A stretch of DNA of 64,000 nt from an uncultured Clostridia bacterium (GCA_934747805.1 CAKVHC010000003.1:1-64000), one strand, 5' to 3'; positions 10,172-20,744 are shown, counted from the stretch's first letter. Notes: a model not told the origin generated them from the letters alone. A program made the numbers and translations.

Positions 10172-11668
10172 CATTTCTTTTTGTCTAATACGCAGTTGTT
10201 CAAGGCTGAATAGCCCAATGACGACAGCAAGCAAAGTGTATAGGACAATCATCACAATACTGCATAATATGGCAGATATTAGGCTGTGCATCACTAAGCA
10301 AAGCAGATTGTTGAGCCACACGCCTAAGAGCGTGGTTGGAATGCAGATAATGGCATATTTGCCCAAATCTCGCAACAGACCAAGCTTGAGTTCAGGCACG
10401 TTTTTGTTCATTAAGCGAATATTCAGCACGCTGATTGTTGTGGTGGAGAGCCCTGTCGCAAGTATGACAGCTTGAATGCCTAAACTACGTGTGAAAGCCA
10501 ACAGCACAACAAGTAAGATTGCCGAACCTATGAGATAGTTCCAAAAAGATTTCTTTTCCAAACTCATGCCATTTAGAATGCTGTTGCTCATGCCCATGAT
10601 TGCGATTGGCAAAACCAAAACTGCAGATTGTTGCAAAAGCATCCCTGCCATTTGATTGTGGTATAGCCAACTCGTAATGCCTTTGCCCACTGCCAAAAAC
10701 ACAGGAATAAACATAATAGACAGAAATAGCACTACTGCAAAGCATTTTTTCAGACTATTGCGTATGCTGGAATAGTTGCCACGTGCAAGGTTGCCCGCAA
10801 GGTTTGGCACAAGTGCCATGCCCAGCGAGCCAATGAAACTCATAGGCACATACAAAAGTGGAGTAGTCATTCCCATCATCACGCCATAGAGCGAGAGTGA
10901 TTGACTGCTTGTAAGTCCGCTGGCAATCAGCTGTGCAGGAACAATTATGCTGGCAATCGGTGCGGTTAGGCTGCTTGTGAGCCTAATGCCAGTGATGGCA
11001 GACGAACTCGTCAGCACATTGACATATTCGCTTTTATGAAAGTCGAGTTTATTCTTAAATTTAAAGAAAAGTATTCCTGCCAGTAGTGCAGACGACAGAC
11101 ACGCAATGCTGAATGCACGAGAAACTGCCAATGTGGCTTGTGAATGGTCGGCCAGCGTTTTAATCAGCACAATAGTTAGCACAATGCGTACAACTTGCTC
11201 AAAAAGTTCGGTGATAGATACGCTAAAGAACCTGTTTTCACCCCACATTACGCCCCTAAACACGCAATATGCGGCAGAATATATGACAGCAGGCAGCATT
11301 AATATCATAATTTCCACGCAACGTTGGTCGGCAAAAATATGATTGAACAATCTTTGTGCAAGATAAACAATCGCACACAAACCAACGCTTAACACGAGTG
11401 CAATCACCATTGCCGAGCCACCCACTTTGTGCTTGCGTTTGACGTCGCCAAGATAAATATATTTGCTCGTTAGTTTTGCCGTTGTTAGTGGAATGCCGCT
11501 GCACACAATCGTCATTAATATTCCAATGAACGAGCTCGCAACCTGATACAATCCCAGCATCTCTGCACCCAGTTCACGACTGAGATATATGTGAAAGATG
11601 AACCCCATAAAACGAGTTATGGTGGAAAATATCGTCAAAATGAAAACAGCCTTAACAAAAGATTTCAT
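10157..11668 (-). CDS. SpoVB-like polysaccharide/lipid II flippase (MATE/MOP superfamily)
   Basis: 503 residues and about 14 hydrophobic segments, the size of SpoVB/YtgP-type exporters. It begins MKSFVKAVFILTIFSTITRFMGF and contains 'YLSRELGAEMLGLYQVASSF', the N-terminal motif typical of SpoVB. Members flip lipid-linked sugars for spore cortex or cell-wall synthesis. I chose the ATG at 11668 because AAGGA lies six bases upstream. A longer in-frame extension overlaps the divergent LysM gene and has a non-protein-like composition. The adjacent spore-type LysM gene supports a role in sporulation. Confidence 0.85.
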   Translation of the reverse strand: MKSFVKAVFILTIFSTITRFMGFIFHIYLSRELGAEMLGLYQVASSFIGILMTIVCSGIPLTTAKLTSKYIYLGDVKRKHKVGGSAMVIALVLSVGLCAIVYLAQRLFNHIFADQRCVEIMILMLPAVIYSAAYCVFRGVMWGENRFFSVSITELFEQVVRIVLTIVLIKTLADHSQATLAVSRAFSIACLSSALLAGILFFKFKNKLDFHKSEYVNVLTSSSAITGIRLTSSLTAPIASIIVPAQLIASGLTSSQSLSLYGVMMGMTTPLLYVPMSFIGSLGMALVPNLAGNLARGNYSSIRNSLKKCFAVVLFLSIMFIPVFLAVGKGITSWLYHNQMAGMLLQQSAVLVLPIAIMGMSNSILNGMSLEKKSFWNYLIGSAILLVVLLAFTRSLGIQAVILATGLSTTTISVLNIRLMNKNVPELKLGLLRDLGKYAIICIPTTLLGVWLNNLLCLVMHSLISAILCSIVMIVLYTLLAVVIGLFSLEQLRIRQKEMKKAV

Positions 11669-11723
11669 ACTTGTCCTTAGAAATAATATATCTTTTACTC
11701 GCATAAAATATGACGGAGTATGT

Positions 11724-12029
11724 ATGAGTTGCACATTAAAAAAGACGGAACTTTTGGGCGATATAGTCACTAGAATTTTGCCCAACCAAACCAAACAGCA
11801 GGTGTTGAAGAAATATGGCTGTAGGCTAAATGACCTTGAATACAATGTTTGGCGTGCTGGTGCATGGCTGGTGGTACATAAATCTAGTCGTCGCACACAT
11901 ATTGTTCGCCCACTAGAAACCCTGACAAAAATCGCTGAGAAATACGGCACAACTGCAGACGAACTTGCACGGCTAAACAAACTAAAAAACAACTGCGTCT
12001 TTATAGGACAGCAGTTGTCTGTAGATTAG
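11724..12029 (+). CDS. LysM-domain protein
   Basis: 101 residues with one C-terminal LysM domain (about 56-100, 'IVRPLETLTKIAEKYGTTADELARLN...IGQQLSV'). LysM binds peptidoglycan or chitin-like glycan. An N-terminal segment of about 50 residues is unassigned and no signal peptide is present. Proteins of this type are common in spore coat or cortex, which fits the divergent spoVB-like neighbour. The ATG at 11724 follows GGAG by five bases; an upstream in-frame extension lies inside spoVB and is not supported. A 'CATAAAAT' box at 11702-11709 could be a sporulation sigma -10, but this is weak. The stop overlaps the convergent surface protein gene by 4 bp. Confidence 0.82.
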   Translation: MSCTLKKTELLGDIVTRILPNQTKQQVLKKYGCRLNDLEYNVWRAGAWLVVHKSSRRTHIVRPLETLTKIAEKYGTTADELARLNKLKNNCVFIGQQLSVD

Positions 12030-15000
12030 TCTTTGTTTTCTTTGTTGGCTTCGACTGTCTTGTCGTAGTTGTCGCTACGGCTTTTTTCAATGATAGATTG
12101 AGTGATGTCGAATAGGTGTTGCTCGCTAGACAAGTAACTTATCTTCAAATCAAGTTTGGAGATTTGTTTTGCCAACATATTGAGTTGCTTGTTTGCATTC
12201 TTGAGTTTAGTTTCCACTTCTGCCACAGCGTGCTTGTCAGCTGATGCACCTTGCATTTTGAGTGAACGGCTTTCAGCCAAGTCATGTTTGTATTGTGTTT
12301 CAATTGTTTCTTTCTCACTAATGAGAGCATCACGTTGACTAGTGAAAGGTTTAAGTTCGTTGTCACGTATTTCAATGGCTTGTCTGCGGTTGACACTAGC
12401 AAGGATTGTGTCGTTACGGTCGTAGTTGTCACCTTTAACTCTAACTTTGCGTTTGAGTTTGCCTTTGTATTTACGCATTATTGAGCCAACGATGGCAATG
12501 ATTATTGCTGCACCGAATATGAGAGAAGATAGCGTAATCAAAACTGTGCTGGCTGTTACATTGTTGGTGTCTTTCTTGTCTTCGTCAGCGGTTTTGTTCT
12601 CGTCATTAATGGTTAGCACTTGTTTAGTAGAAACTTTTTTGGCTTCTTTTACTGCACTGTTGAATGCTGATTCATCATCAAGTTTGTTGATAATAGGTGA
12701 AGCGAAGTATACACTGCCTGCTGTTTGGGCGTCTGTTTTGCCCAAACCAAGAACAAATTTGGCAGTTGCAGATGATTCGCAGTTGATATAGAACTTGTAG
12801 TCTTTCCAGCTTTGCTTTGTATCAATGCTCTCGAACAACTTGTCGAATGCGTCAAGCCTGATTATTGCACCGAAGTTTTTGTTGTCTTCGTCGTTGTCGC
12901 ATCTAACGTCAGTGTAAACTGATACAATCACTTCATAATACTTGCCACCTTCAAATGTGTATTCCAATTTGCCAGTGAGATTGTATTCTGTGTCGTCAGT
13001 TGAGATAATGCCCAGCACATCGCCGTCATTTTTGAGCTCAGGGTTGTAGACATTGTCAGTTGTTAGATTTGTAGCATTTTTGGTCTTTATAACGCCAGCC
13101 ACCACATTCTTACTGCCAGAAACGTAGTTTGTGGAGTAGAGAAGTGAGTTGTACATATTGTCTTTGAGTTTGGTGTCGCCATATGCCAATGTGTTTTGAG
13201 TTAGGTCAAATTCTCTGATTACAGCACCCAATCCGTCAAAACTTGGATAGTTAACTGCCACGCTGTCAAATAGGGCATAGCCTGTTGCAGTTTTCTCGTT
13301 ATTGTTTGGATTGCCAAGACTGAGTTTGAGTGTTACGTCGTATGCTTTGTCGCCTGTTGTAATCTTCATTACATAGCATTTCCACACGCCGTCAGTTTTG
13401 ATATTGTCAATGTTTGCCAATACCAAGCCGCCGTCAGTAGTTTCGATCGATAGATATGCACCGTTCTTTGAACCAGTGTAGAGTTGTGTCTGTACGTAAA
13501 CCATGAACGAATAACTTGTGTTGGCACTGAGTGTCTTCTTGCTAGAAGTCATTGTTTGCACGCCAGCAATGTCATTGTTGAGTGCTAGTGCATAGTTGGT
13601 TGTTTTTTCGTTAGGAACGTTGCCGATATAGTCAAGGTTTACAAACTTGGTTTTGTTCTTACTAATATCGTTAATATTTGTGCTTACAACGCCATATTTT
13701 TGGTCGATTGTTTCGCTAGCTAGACTAGATGTCCAACCTTGTGGGGCTGAGCCGATAAATGTCTTAGATAGGTCTGTTGAGTTGTTTTTAAATAATGTAA
13801 AATTGCCGTTAGTAACAGTGTAGTCGTCGCTAGTGACATAGTCTTTTGATAGGTCGAGAATGTCTACATAACTGCCTGTTGTAACGTTTGAATAGTTGGT
13901 GTAACTTACTAGGCTAACAGTGTAACGTGAAACGAACATCTGACCCACGCTGTCTTCACCCAAACCGAAACTGAGTTGAACGGTGCGGTCTTTGATTGGG
14001 TCGCCCACAACATAAACGTTGATAGGTTGATAGCCGTTTGTCTGACTGCGGTTAGTAGAAGCAAAGGTTACAGTCTTGTCCACGACATTGTCTTCGTCGT
14101 CAGTGGTGCTTACCTTAACCCAAGCGTTGCCTTTGGTCACGTCAACGAGCTTGGCCATAATAGTGAAGCGATAAGTGTAGCCTGCTTGGATGGTGTATTC
14201 TTGAGCGTTGTATGCTACACTGCCTTTTTTGTGGTTGATAATGCCAAGCACATAGTTTGTGCTAGAAATCAAATCTGTTTTTGGAGAAGTAATAGTTTTG
14301 CCGTCAGCCAATGTTACAAGGCTGTCAGCCACATTGTAGATGCCAGTGGTTGCTACTTCGTTGTCGCCTATGGAAGCAAACTTCTCACTGTCTAGGCTGA
14401 TTTCGCCATAGTCTTCAAAGTCGAATTCTTGGCTATATAGGTCAGCGTTGGAAAGGTCGAGTTCTTTCATATTGCTGTTGCCAGCAAGATTGTTAATCTC
14501 AGTGTGATATAGGTCGCTGCTGATTGCCTGAGCGCTGATGTTGTCGAAATATACAATGCCTTGACCAGTTTTGCCATCACGAGAACCGAGATAGAGTTCA
14601 AGGTTAATATCGGTGTCAGCCACTGCATTGGTGTGCACGTAGAAATAGCAAGTTGTCCAAATATTAGCGTTGACATTGGCAATTGCTAATGGCTCAAATG
14701 AGTCGTCAGCACTGGTTAAGTACAAATTGGCAATGGCAGAGGTGCTCTTGACGTCAATGCTAATGCTGTAGTATCCGTTGGCGAGGAGTGTCACCTTGTC
14801 CGAAATGTAACCAAACGAATTGTTGGCGTTCTTAGAGTTAATCATCAAAATGTTTGAGTCATTTGACGAATTAGCACCAGGGTTGGCACTGATGTCGTAT
14901 TTAGACTTGTTTTTGTTGAAACCAGTCGAGCTTACATCAATGACACCAGCCTTAATGGCCAATTTTGATTGGTCGTCTGATTCGCTGAATCCGCTTGGCT

Positions 15001-15190
15001 TCTTTGGATAACTGCCCGATTTAGGATTGGCAAAGTTTGGGTCAGTAAATGCCAGATCACCGCCAGTGTATGCGTGAGCCGACTTTGGTGCGAGCAGATT
15101 GCTAACCAAACCGAAATTGATGCCTAATGCAAAAATCAATAGTAGTGGCACAATTATAAGTTTTTTGAAATAGTTTACGTTTCGTTTCAT
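12026..15190 (-). CDS. Large single-pass surface protein with repeated beta-sandwich modules and cytoplasmic coiled coil
   Basis: 1054 residues. It has a signal peptide with hydrophobic core (about 11-33) and signal peptidase I site 'SAHA' (37-40). A long extracellular region follows, with several modules of about 160-200 residues sharing a pattern: a 'GI/GV...' strand, a 'YSFMVYVQT'-like strand, a 'W..Y...' strand and a final 'YFDNI/LFDSVAV'. This is typical of carbohydrate-binding jelly rolls. One membrane helix (about 882-904) and a basic, coiled-coil cytoplasmic tail of about 150 residues end the protein. The ATG at 15190 follows GAGG by six bases. No sortase motif was seen. It has its own promoter. 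Function is unknown; a role in wall binding or envelope architecture is inferred. Confidence 0.85.
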   Translation of the reverse strand: MKRNVNYFKKLIIVPLLLIFALGINFGLVSNLLAPKSAHAYTGGDLAFTDPNFANPKSGSYPKKPSGFSESDDQSKLAIKAGVIDVSSTGFNKNKSKYDISANPGANSSNDSNILMINSKNANNSFGYISDKVTLLANGYYSISIDVKSTSAIANLYLTSADDSFEPLAIANVNANIWTTCYFYVHTNAVADTDINLELYLGSRDGKTGQGIVYFDNISAQAISSDLYHTEINNLAGNSNMKELDLSNADLYSQEFDFEDYGEISLDSEKFASIGDNEVATTGIYNVADSLVTLADGKTITSPKTDLISSTNYVLGIINHKKGSVAYNAQEYTIQAGYTYRFTIMAKLVDVTKGNAWVKVSTTDDEDNVVDKTVTFASTNRSQTNGYQPINVYVVGDPIKDRTVQLSFGLGEDSVGQMFVSRYTVSLVSYTNYSNVTTGSYVDILDLSKDYVTSDDYTVTNGNFTLFKNNSTDLSKTFIGSAPQGWTSSLASETIDQKYGVVSTNINDISKNKTKFVNLDYIGNVPNEKTTNYALALNNDIAGVQTMTSSKKTLSANTSYSFMVYVQTQLYTGSKNGAYLSIETTDGGLVLANIDNIKTDGVWKCYVMKITTGDKAYDVTLKLSLGNPNNNEKTATGYALFDSVAVNYPSFDGLGAVIREFDLTQNTLAYGDTKLKDNMYNSLLYSTNYVSGSKNVVAGVIKTKNATNLTTDNVYNPELKNDGDVLGIISTDDTEYNLTGKLEYTFEGGKYYEVIVSVYTDVRCDNDEDNKNFGAIIRLDAFDKLFESIDTKQSWKDYKFYINCESSATAKFVLGLGKTDAQTAGSVYFASPIINKLDDESAFNSAVKEAKKVSTKQVLTINDENKTADEDKKDTNNVTASTVLITLSSLIFGAAIIIAIVGSIMRKYKGKLKRKVRVKGDNYDRNDTILASVNRRQAIEIRDNELKPFTSQRDALISEKETIETQYKHDLAESRSLKMQGASADKHAVAEVETKLKNANKQLNMLAKQISKLDLKISYLSSEQHLFDITQSIIEKSRSDNYDKTVEANKENKD

Positions 15191-15261
15191 TTTATACCTC
15201 AAAGCAAAATTTAAACTGATAGTTTGTGTATTACCAATTTTTAGTAAATTTATACAACGGC

Positions 15262-15290
15262 ATTATACAACAATTCTGAATTTTTGGCAA
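15262..15290 (-). promoter_or_regulatory. Promoter of the large surface protein
   Basis: Minus strand: TTGCCA (15290-15285), 17-bp spacer, TATAAT (15267-15262). The predicted leader is about 65 nt. Confidence 0.7.
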
Positions 15291-15364
15291 ATATTTTAGG
15301 TAAAGAAATGTAATATTAGTATTAAATATATATATTTTTGCACTTTTTGGCAAAACATAATGTT

Positions 15365-15727
15365 ATGAACAAAAAACAATTCTTCAAAAACGCTATGTGG
15401 GGAAGCCTAATTGGTGCAATAAATGGCTTTTTTGGTGGCGGCGGTGGGATGATTGCTGTGCCAATACTTTTACACTTGTTAAATGATGACGACAAAAAGG
15501 CACACGCCACAGCAATATTTGTCATGCTGCCAATAAGTATTGCCAGTGCGGTGATTTATATAACCACCAAACAAACTGAGTGGGGTGCAAGTTGGTGGAC
15601 GATTGCCGGACTTATCGTGGGTGGAGGATTGGGTGCATTGCTTCTGCCTAAACTCAAGAATAAGCAAATTCAATGGATATTTATTGTAATAATGTTCGCT
15701 TCGGGCATTTATATGTTGGTGAGATAA
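15365..15727 (+). CDS. TSUP (TauE/SafE) permease, N-terminal half-size subunit
   Basis: 120 residues with about four membrane helices and the glycine-rich TSUP motif 'GFFGGGGGMIAVPILL' (about 20-35). Full-length TSUP permeases, which export sulfite, sulfoacetate or related anions, have two such homologous halves. Here each half is a separate gene. The ATG at 15365 is chosen because an upstream TTG has no ribosome site, but neither start has a good Shine-Dalgarno. The stop overlaps the next gene's ATG by one base (TAATG), so the halves are translationally coupled and probably form a heterodimer. Confidence 0.85.
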   Translation: MNKKQFFKNAMWGSLIGAINGFFGGGGGMIAVPILLHLLNDDDKKAHATAIFVMLPISIASAVIYITTKQTEWGASWWTIAGLIVGGGLGALLLPKLKNKQIQWIFIVIMFASGIYMLVR

Positions 15728-16266
15728 TGTGGTATGTAATTGCAGGTATATGCGGTGGCGTGGTTGCTGGGCTCGGCATGGGTGGCGGCACACTCACCAT
15801 TCCAATTTTGACTATATTTTTGTCAGTGAAACAAAAATCGGCACAAGGGATTAATCTCTTGGGCTTTATTCCGCTTGCCGTCGTGGCACTCATTATTCAT
15901 TCCAAAAATAAACTAGTAGAGTATAAAAAGACATACGTTATAGCGCTCACTGGGATGCTTTTTGGCGTGGGAACATCGTTTCTGGCAGGACTTATCTCGA
16001 ACAAGTGGCTGTCAAAGTTGTTTGCACTCTTTTTAATCGGACTTGCTGTGTGGCAGACTATTCAAACCATCAAGAGCAGTAAAAACAACAATAAAAAAGC
16101 CACCAAAAACGACTTATCTCTTGTCGTTTATGATGGCAGAAGTGTGAATCAACAGATTGACGACGCTGTTAGACGTGCCAATGCACATTTTTTGGATAAT
16201 ACTCAACACAACATTAATCAAATAAATGGAAAAACTACAAAATCAAATCCTCACGCTGACAAATAG
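15727..16266 (+). CDS. TSUP (TauE/SafE) permease, C-terminal half-size subunit
   Basis: 179 residues. About four membrane helices occupy residues 1-115, including the family motif 'GLGMGGGTLTIPILTIFL', which corresponds to the GGGG motif in the upstream half. A hydrophilic tail of about 60 residues follows ('SSKNNNKKATKNDLSLVVYDGRS') that ordinary half-permeases lack and whose role is unknown. It starts at the ATG overlapping the upstream stop. The 3' end overlaps the convergent SPOR gene by 16 bp. The substrate is not deducible. Confidence 0.83.
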   Translation: MWYVIAGICGGVVAGLGMGGGTLTIPILTIFLSVKQKSAQGINLLGFIPLAVVALIIHSKNKLVEYKKTYVIALTGMLFGVGTSFLAGLISNKWLSKLFALFLIGLAVWQTIQTIKSSKNNNKKATKNDLSLVVYDGRSVNQQIDDAVRRANAHFLDNTQHNINQINGKTTKSNPHADK

Positions 16267-16871
16267 TCGGCAATTGACACAGATAAATAATTTAATCCAT
16301 AGCACAAATTGGAGTTCATATTTTTCACCACACTCACCATTCTGCTCAGATAGGATTTAAAGCCTGCACGTTTAAACTCAAGCTCGCTAGCAAGTTTAGT
16401 GATGTCGTCTAGTGACTTTATACACTGAGCGGAGTCTTGAGTCTTGTCAAAGTCAATGCTAAGTTGAATCAAACTATTAAGGATTTTTTGCTCGTTCTTG
16501 TATTCTGCCAGCACACTGATTGTCACAACCTTACCTGCATAGTCTGGGTTGTTTCGCACCACGTTTTGAGCCTGTTCCTTGCTGGTGTATATGCTGGCTA
16601 ATACTTGGTTGTTGTCAGTTACGTAGCCCGCTCCACCCTTCAATTGCAATTCTTGTCCAATTTGGTCAGCCTCCGTCTTTGTGCCAGCCTCACCAAAGCA
16701 CACAGCGTAATATGAAACCGTCTTTTGCTTTGGACTGATGCCAAAACCACACCTATACAGACTCCAGCCCAAAAGTCCGCCAAGACTAATCACCAATGCC
16801 AAAAATAATATGAAAATAAGCAAACTACCACGTTTGCTCTTTTTTTGATTGGAAATTCTAATATTGTCCAC
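16251..16871 (-). CDS. SPOR-domain membrane protein
   Basis: 206 residues: a short basic cytoplasmic N-terminus, one membrane helix (about 16-39), then an extracytoplasmic SPOR-like domain (about 50-120, 'SYYAVCFGEAGTKTEADQIGQELQLKGGAGYVTDNNQVLASIYTSKEQAQNV', quoted here only by its key residues Y-V-F-G...A..I...L...G and V..S.Y...A). SPOR domains bind denuded septal or cortex glycan. A helical C-terminal region follows. The start is a GTG with weak upstream pairing. It is divergent from groES and may be a sporulation or division protein. Confidence 0.75.
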   Translation of the reverse strand: MDNIRISNQKKSKRGSLLIFILFLALVISLGGLLGWSLYRCGFGISPKQKTVSYYAVCFGEAGTKTEADQIGQELQLKGGAGYVTDNNQVLASIYTSKEQAQNVVRNNPDYAGKVVTISVLAEYKNEQKILNSLIQLSIDFDKTQDSAQCIKSLDDITKLASELEFKRAGFKSYLSRMVSVVKNMNSNLCYGLNYLSVSIADYLSA

Positions 16872-16988
16872 ACTCTAATTTATGAATGTGCGAGCGAGCG
16901 TATGAGTTTTTGTCAGCAAAAATTCGTTTTACGGACGGACTGTTGTATCATAATCTCGTCAAAATCAATACATATTTAGGAGGAAAAA

Positions 16989-18855
<1,867 letters not shown>

Positions 18856-18861
18856 AACTAC

Positions 18862-18891
18862 TTGACAGATTTGCTCGCCATATGTTAAGAT
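18862..18891 (+). promoter_or_regulatory. Promoter of the 18915 small gene
   Basis: TTGACA (18862-18867), 18-bp spacer, TAAGAT (18886-18891). It lies just after the groEL stop. Confidence 0.7.
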
Positions 18892-18914
18892 AGGTGCAAT
18901 AAGGGGAGTAGAGT

Positions 18915-19181
18915 ATGAGTTTAATCAAGAGTCGCATTGCTGAGAATAATAATGCTGATCCATTGGATTTCAACAATAAAAATAACGTAATTCAACCAAT
19001 ATACGATTTTGCACCAAGTAGTCCAAACATCAAGACACGCTTGGCAGCGGGCATGTTGGCACTCAAAATGATTGCAACGCCAGTGACGACAGCCATCGGC
19101 CTCAAAATTGCCGAAAAAGCGAATTCTGTTCGAACTGAAGAAATTGTGGTTGAAACGACAGACAAACAGAATGAAAGATAA
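18915..19181 (+). CDS. Small hypothetical protein
   Basis: 88 residues of unknown function. A polar N-terminus precedes a moderately hydrophobic helix (about 42-66, 'RLAAGMLALKMIATPVTTAI'), which may be membrane-associated, and an acidic/polar tail. Reality is supported by a consensus promoter, an AGGGGAG ribosome site six to seven bases before the ATG, and a terminator right after the stop. Confidence 0.7.
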   Translation: MSLIKSRIAENNNADPLDFNNKNNVIQPIYDFAPSSPNIKTRLAAGMLALKMIATPVTTAIGLKIAEKANSVRTEEIVVETTDKQNER

Positions 19182-19183
19182 CA

Positions 19184-19210
19184 AAAAAACACTCGTTCGA
19201 GTGTTTTTTT
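19184..19210. terminator. Bidirectional intrinsic terminator
   Basis: Stem AAAAACACTC/GAGTGTTTTT with loop GTTC (19195-19198). It is A-rich on one side and T-rich on the other, and serves both converging genes. Confidence 0.88.
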
Positions 19211-19928
19211 AAATCCCTTCTATTCGTTTGTCGAGGTGGTCTTTGAGTATGCAGGCAATGAACACGAACATGGACACCACAATACATAAGTCAAAGGCAA
19301 TTTGCAAAATGAAAGGCATTTTCACCAGCAAGTCTAGAACTACTGCTAGCACAATCAGTCCAACAAACACGCCAAGTGAAATCCAGCAATGTTTGGACCA
19401 TTTTTTCTTCACTTTGACTGGCTTAGTGCCAGGTGTGTAGATGACTTCTTCAGTCTTCATTTCAGGGTTTAACAAAAATCTGAATTTTGCACCATTTTTC
19501 ATTTCTTCTTTCATAGCATTTGCGGATAGGAAAATTATTTTACTACTCGCACAGCTGTCACGTTTGGACAAAATTATGCGGACGAATACATTGTAAAGTT
19601 TGTGCATAAAGCGTGTAAATGCATTCTCTTTGCGACGGCGAACATACACAATGTCGTTGTCTTTGGACTTGATTTTGATTTCTTCCAACATATACTCGTC
19701 GGCATTTGCGCTGGCGAATACAATCAAAGTGTCGTCTTCGGCACAATATGGCTTGAACGCATCATAGATTTTGCCTGAATAGTACACTACAGCAGGGCAA
19801 TTAATCTTGCAGACATCCTTGTCCGCATTCTTTACAAAACTAATGATATGGTCGTCGCCAAAGATTGCGCTCACACGTTCATACTGCATTTGGCAATCGT
19901 TTACATCTGCTACAAAAAATATTCTCAT
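19209..19928 (-). CDS. Hypothetical protein with two C-terminal membrane helices
   Basis: 239 residues from the ATG at 19928. The N-terminal part (about 1-165) looks cytoplasmic. Residues about 187-206 ('CWISLGVFVGLIVLAVVLDL') and 212-231 form two membrane helices, and the protein ends in a short basic/acidic tail. The segment 'MKTEEVIYTPGTKPVKVKKKWSKH' before the helices faintly resembles the end of DPM1-type GT2 glycosyltransferases, but the catalytic DxD region is not recognisable, so no function is assigned. The upstream in-frame ATG at 19973 is rejected because a consensus promoter lies between the two. The chosen ATG has no Shine-Dalgarno and probably starts a leaderless mRNA. Confidence 0.7.
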   Translation of the reverse strand: MRIFFVADVNDCQMQYERVSAIFGDDHIISFVKNADKDVCKINCPAVVYYSGKIYDAFKPYCAEDDTLIVFASANADEYMLEEIKIKSKDNDIVYVRRRKENAFTRFMHKLYNVFVRIILSKRDSCASSKIIFLSANAMKEEMKNGAKFRFLLNPEMKTEEVIYTPGTKPVKVKKKWSKHCWISLGVFVGLIVLAVVLDLLVKMPFILQIAFDLCIVVSMFVFIACILKDHLDKRIEGI

Positions 19929-19934
19929 ATAACA

Positions 19935-19963
19935 ATTATAACTAAAAGAAAAAATAATATCAA
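19935..19963 (-). promoter_or_regulatory. Promoter six bases before a start codon (leaderless type)
   Basis: Minus strand: TTGATA (19963-19958), 17-bp spacer, TATAAT (19940-19935), then six bases to the ATG at 19928. Transcription would start at or next to the A of the ATG. Confidence 0.75.
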
Positions 19964-19971
19964 ACATTTTC

Positions 19972-20003
19972 ATAAAAAAATAAAGCCTTTTGCCAGCTTT
20001 ATT
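19972..20003 (-). terminator. Terminator of the 20005-20289 gene
   Basis: Stem AATAAAGC/GCTTTATT (20003-19996 with 19986-19979), loop 9 nt, then a T run on the minus strand. It insulates the next promoter. Confidence 0.85.
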
Positions 20004-20004
20004 T

Positions 20005-20289
20005 TTATTTAGTTGCTACTGTTTCTGCAAAGCGACTAACGTCAAGTGAACGTGATTTGAAGTCTTTTTTCAAAATCTTGCACAAATCAATTTCCGCACG
20101 GGTGTGACTCAGTCCAGCCTTTCTCAAACTATTATACAACAACTCAGCGTCAAGGTTGTCAATGATTTGAATAACTTTTGGGTCGGTAACGCTGTTTGGG
20201 TTGTTGATTGCTTGAATAACTGGGGTTGGGAGAGTGCGGTGTTTAAATTTAATGTAATCTAATCTAATTTTTGTATTATCCAATGTCAT
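20005..20289 (-). CDS. Small hypothetical protein
   Basis: 94 residues beginning MTLDNTKIRLDYIKFK, mostly helical and charged, with no membrane segment and no recognised domain. The ATG at 20289 follows AAGGAG by only two bases, which is short but is the only plausible site. It has its own terminator. Function is unknown. Confidence 0.65.
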   Translation of the reverse strand: MTLDNTKIRLDYIKFKHRTLPTPVIQAINNPNSVTDPKVIQIIDNLDAELLYNSLRKAGLSHTRAEIDLCKILKKDFKSRSLDVSRFAETVATK

Positions 20290-20417
20290 AACTCCTTTTA
20301 TCAAATTTTATCTTGGGCGAGTGAGTATAACATTTTTATATGCAGTTTTCAAGTCTTTTTTGACAAATTTTATTTACATTTTTGTAAAAAATTGTCTAAT
20401 TTTATTCTAAATCGTGT

Positions 20418-20735
20418 TTAGTCGAATTTTTTACCACAACACGAGCATTTTTTGTTGGTTTTGTTGTTGATATGTCCGCAAAAATTACACACTTTGTTTC
20501 CGTTAGCCAAAGTTACAGTTTCTTTCTTGGTGTTCAAAAATTTGCTGAGTTTACGCTTGTCATAGTTCATGGCTTTGAGCAGCAATTCTTCATCATCACG
20601 CAAACTGTTCAACTGTTCAATGTGGCGTTTATGTTTCACGCCAGCACTAACTACAATTATAGTGAATACTATGATTACGGCTATCAGCACCACGAGCAAA
20701 GCAACAGCAAATGCACGGCTTCCAACAACTAACAT
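20418..20735 (-). CDS. Membrane-anchored zinc-ribbon protein
   Basis: 105 residues: an N-terminal membrane helix (about 9-33), a charged linker (40-75), and a C-terminal zinc ribbon with CNFCGH and CSCCGKKF, i.e. two CxxC pairs (about residues 83-86 and 98-101). It starts nine bases after the stop of a related gene and was probably produced by duplication. Such short anchored zinc ribbons are common in Firmicutes and usually uncharacterised. Confidence 0.75.
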   Translation of the reverse strand: MLVVGSRAFAVALLVVLIAVIIVFTIIVVSAGVKHKRHIEQLNSLRDDEELLLKAMNYDKRKLSKFLNTKKETVTLANGNKVCNFCGHINNKTNKKCSCCGKKFD

Positions 20736-20744
20736 ACTTTCTCG

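Noticed and set aside
11669..11992. In-frame N-terminal extension of the SpoVB-like protein
   Set aside because: It overlaps the LysM coding region on the other strand, has no ribosome site, and its sequence does not resemble the flippase family; ATG 11668 with AAGGA fits the family start.
13976..14395. Open frame opposite the large surface protein
   Set aside because: It mirrors the antisense of a repetitive coding region, with no promoter, ribosome site or protein-like domain.
16872..16988. CIRCE or CtsR operator before groES
   Set aside because: Neither TTAGCACTC-N9-GAGTGCTAA nor paired GGTCAAA heptamers is present on either strand.
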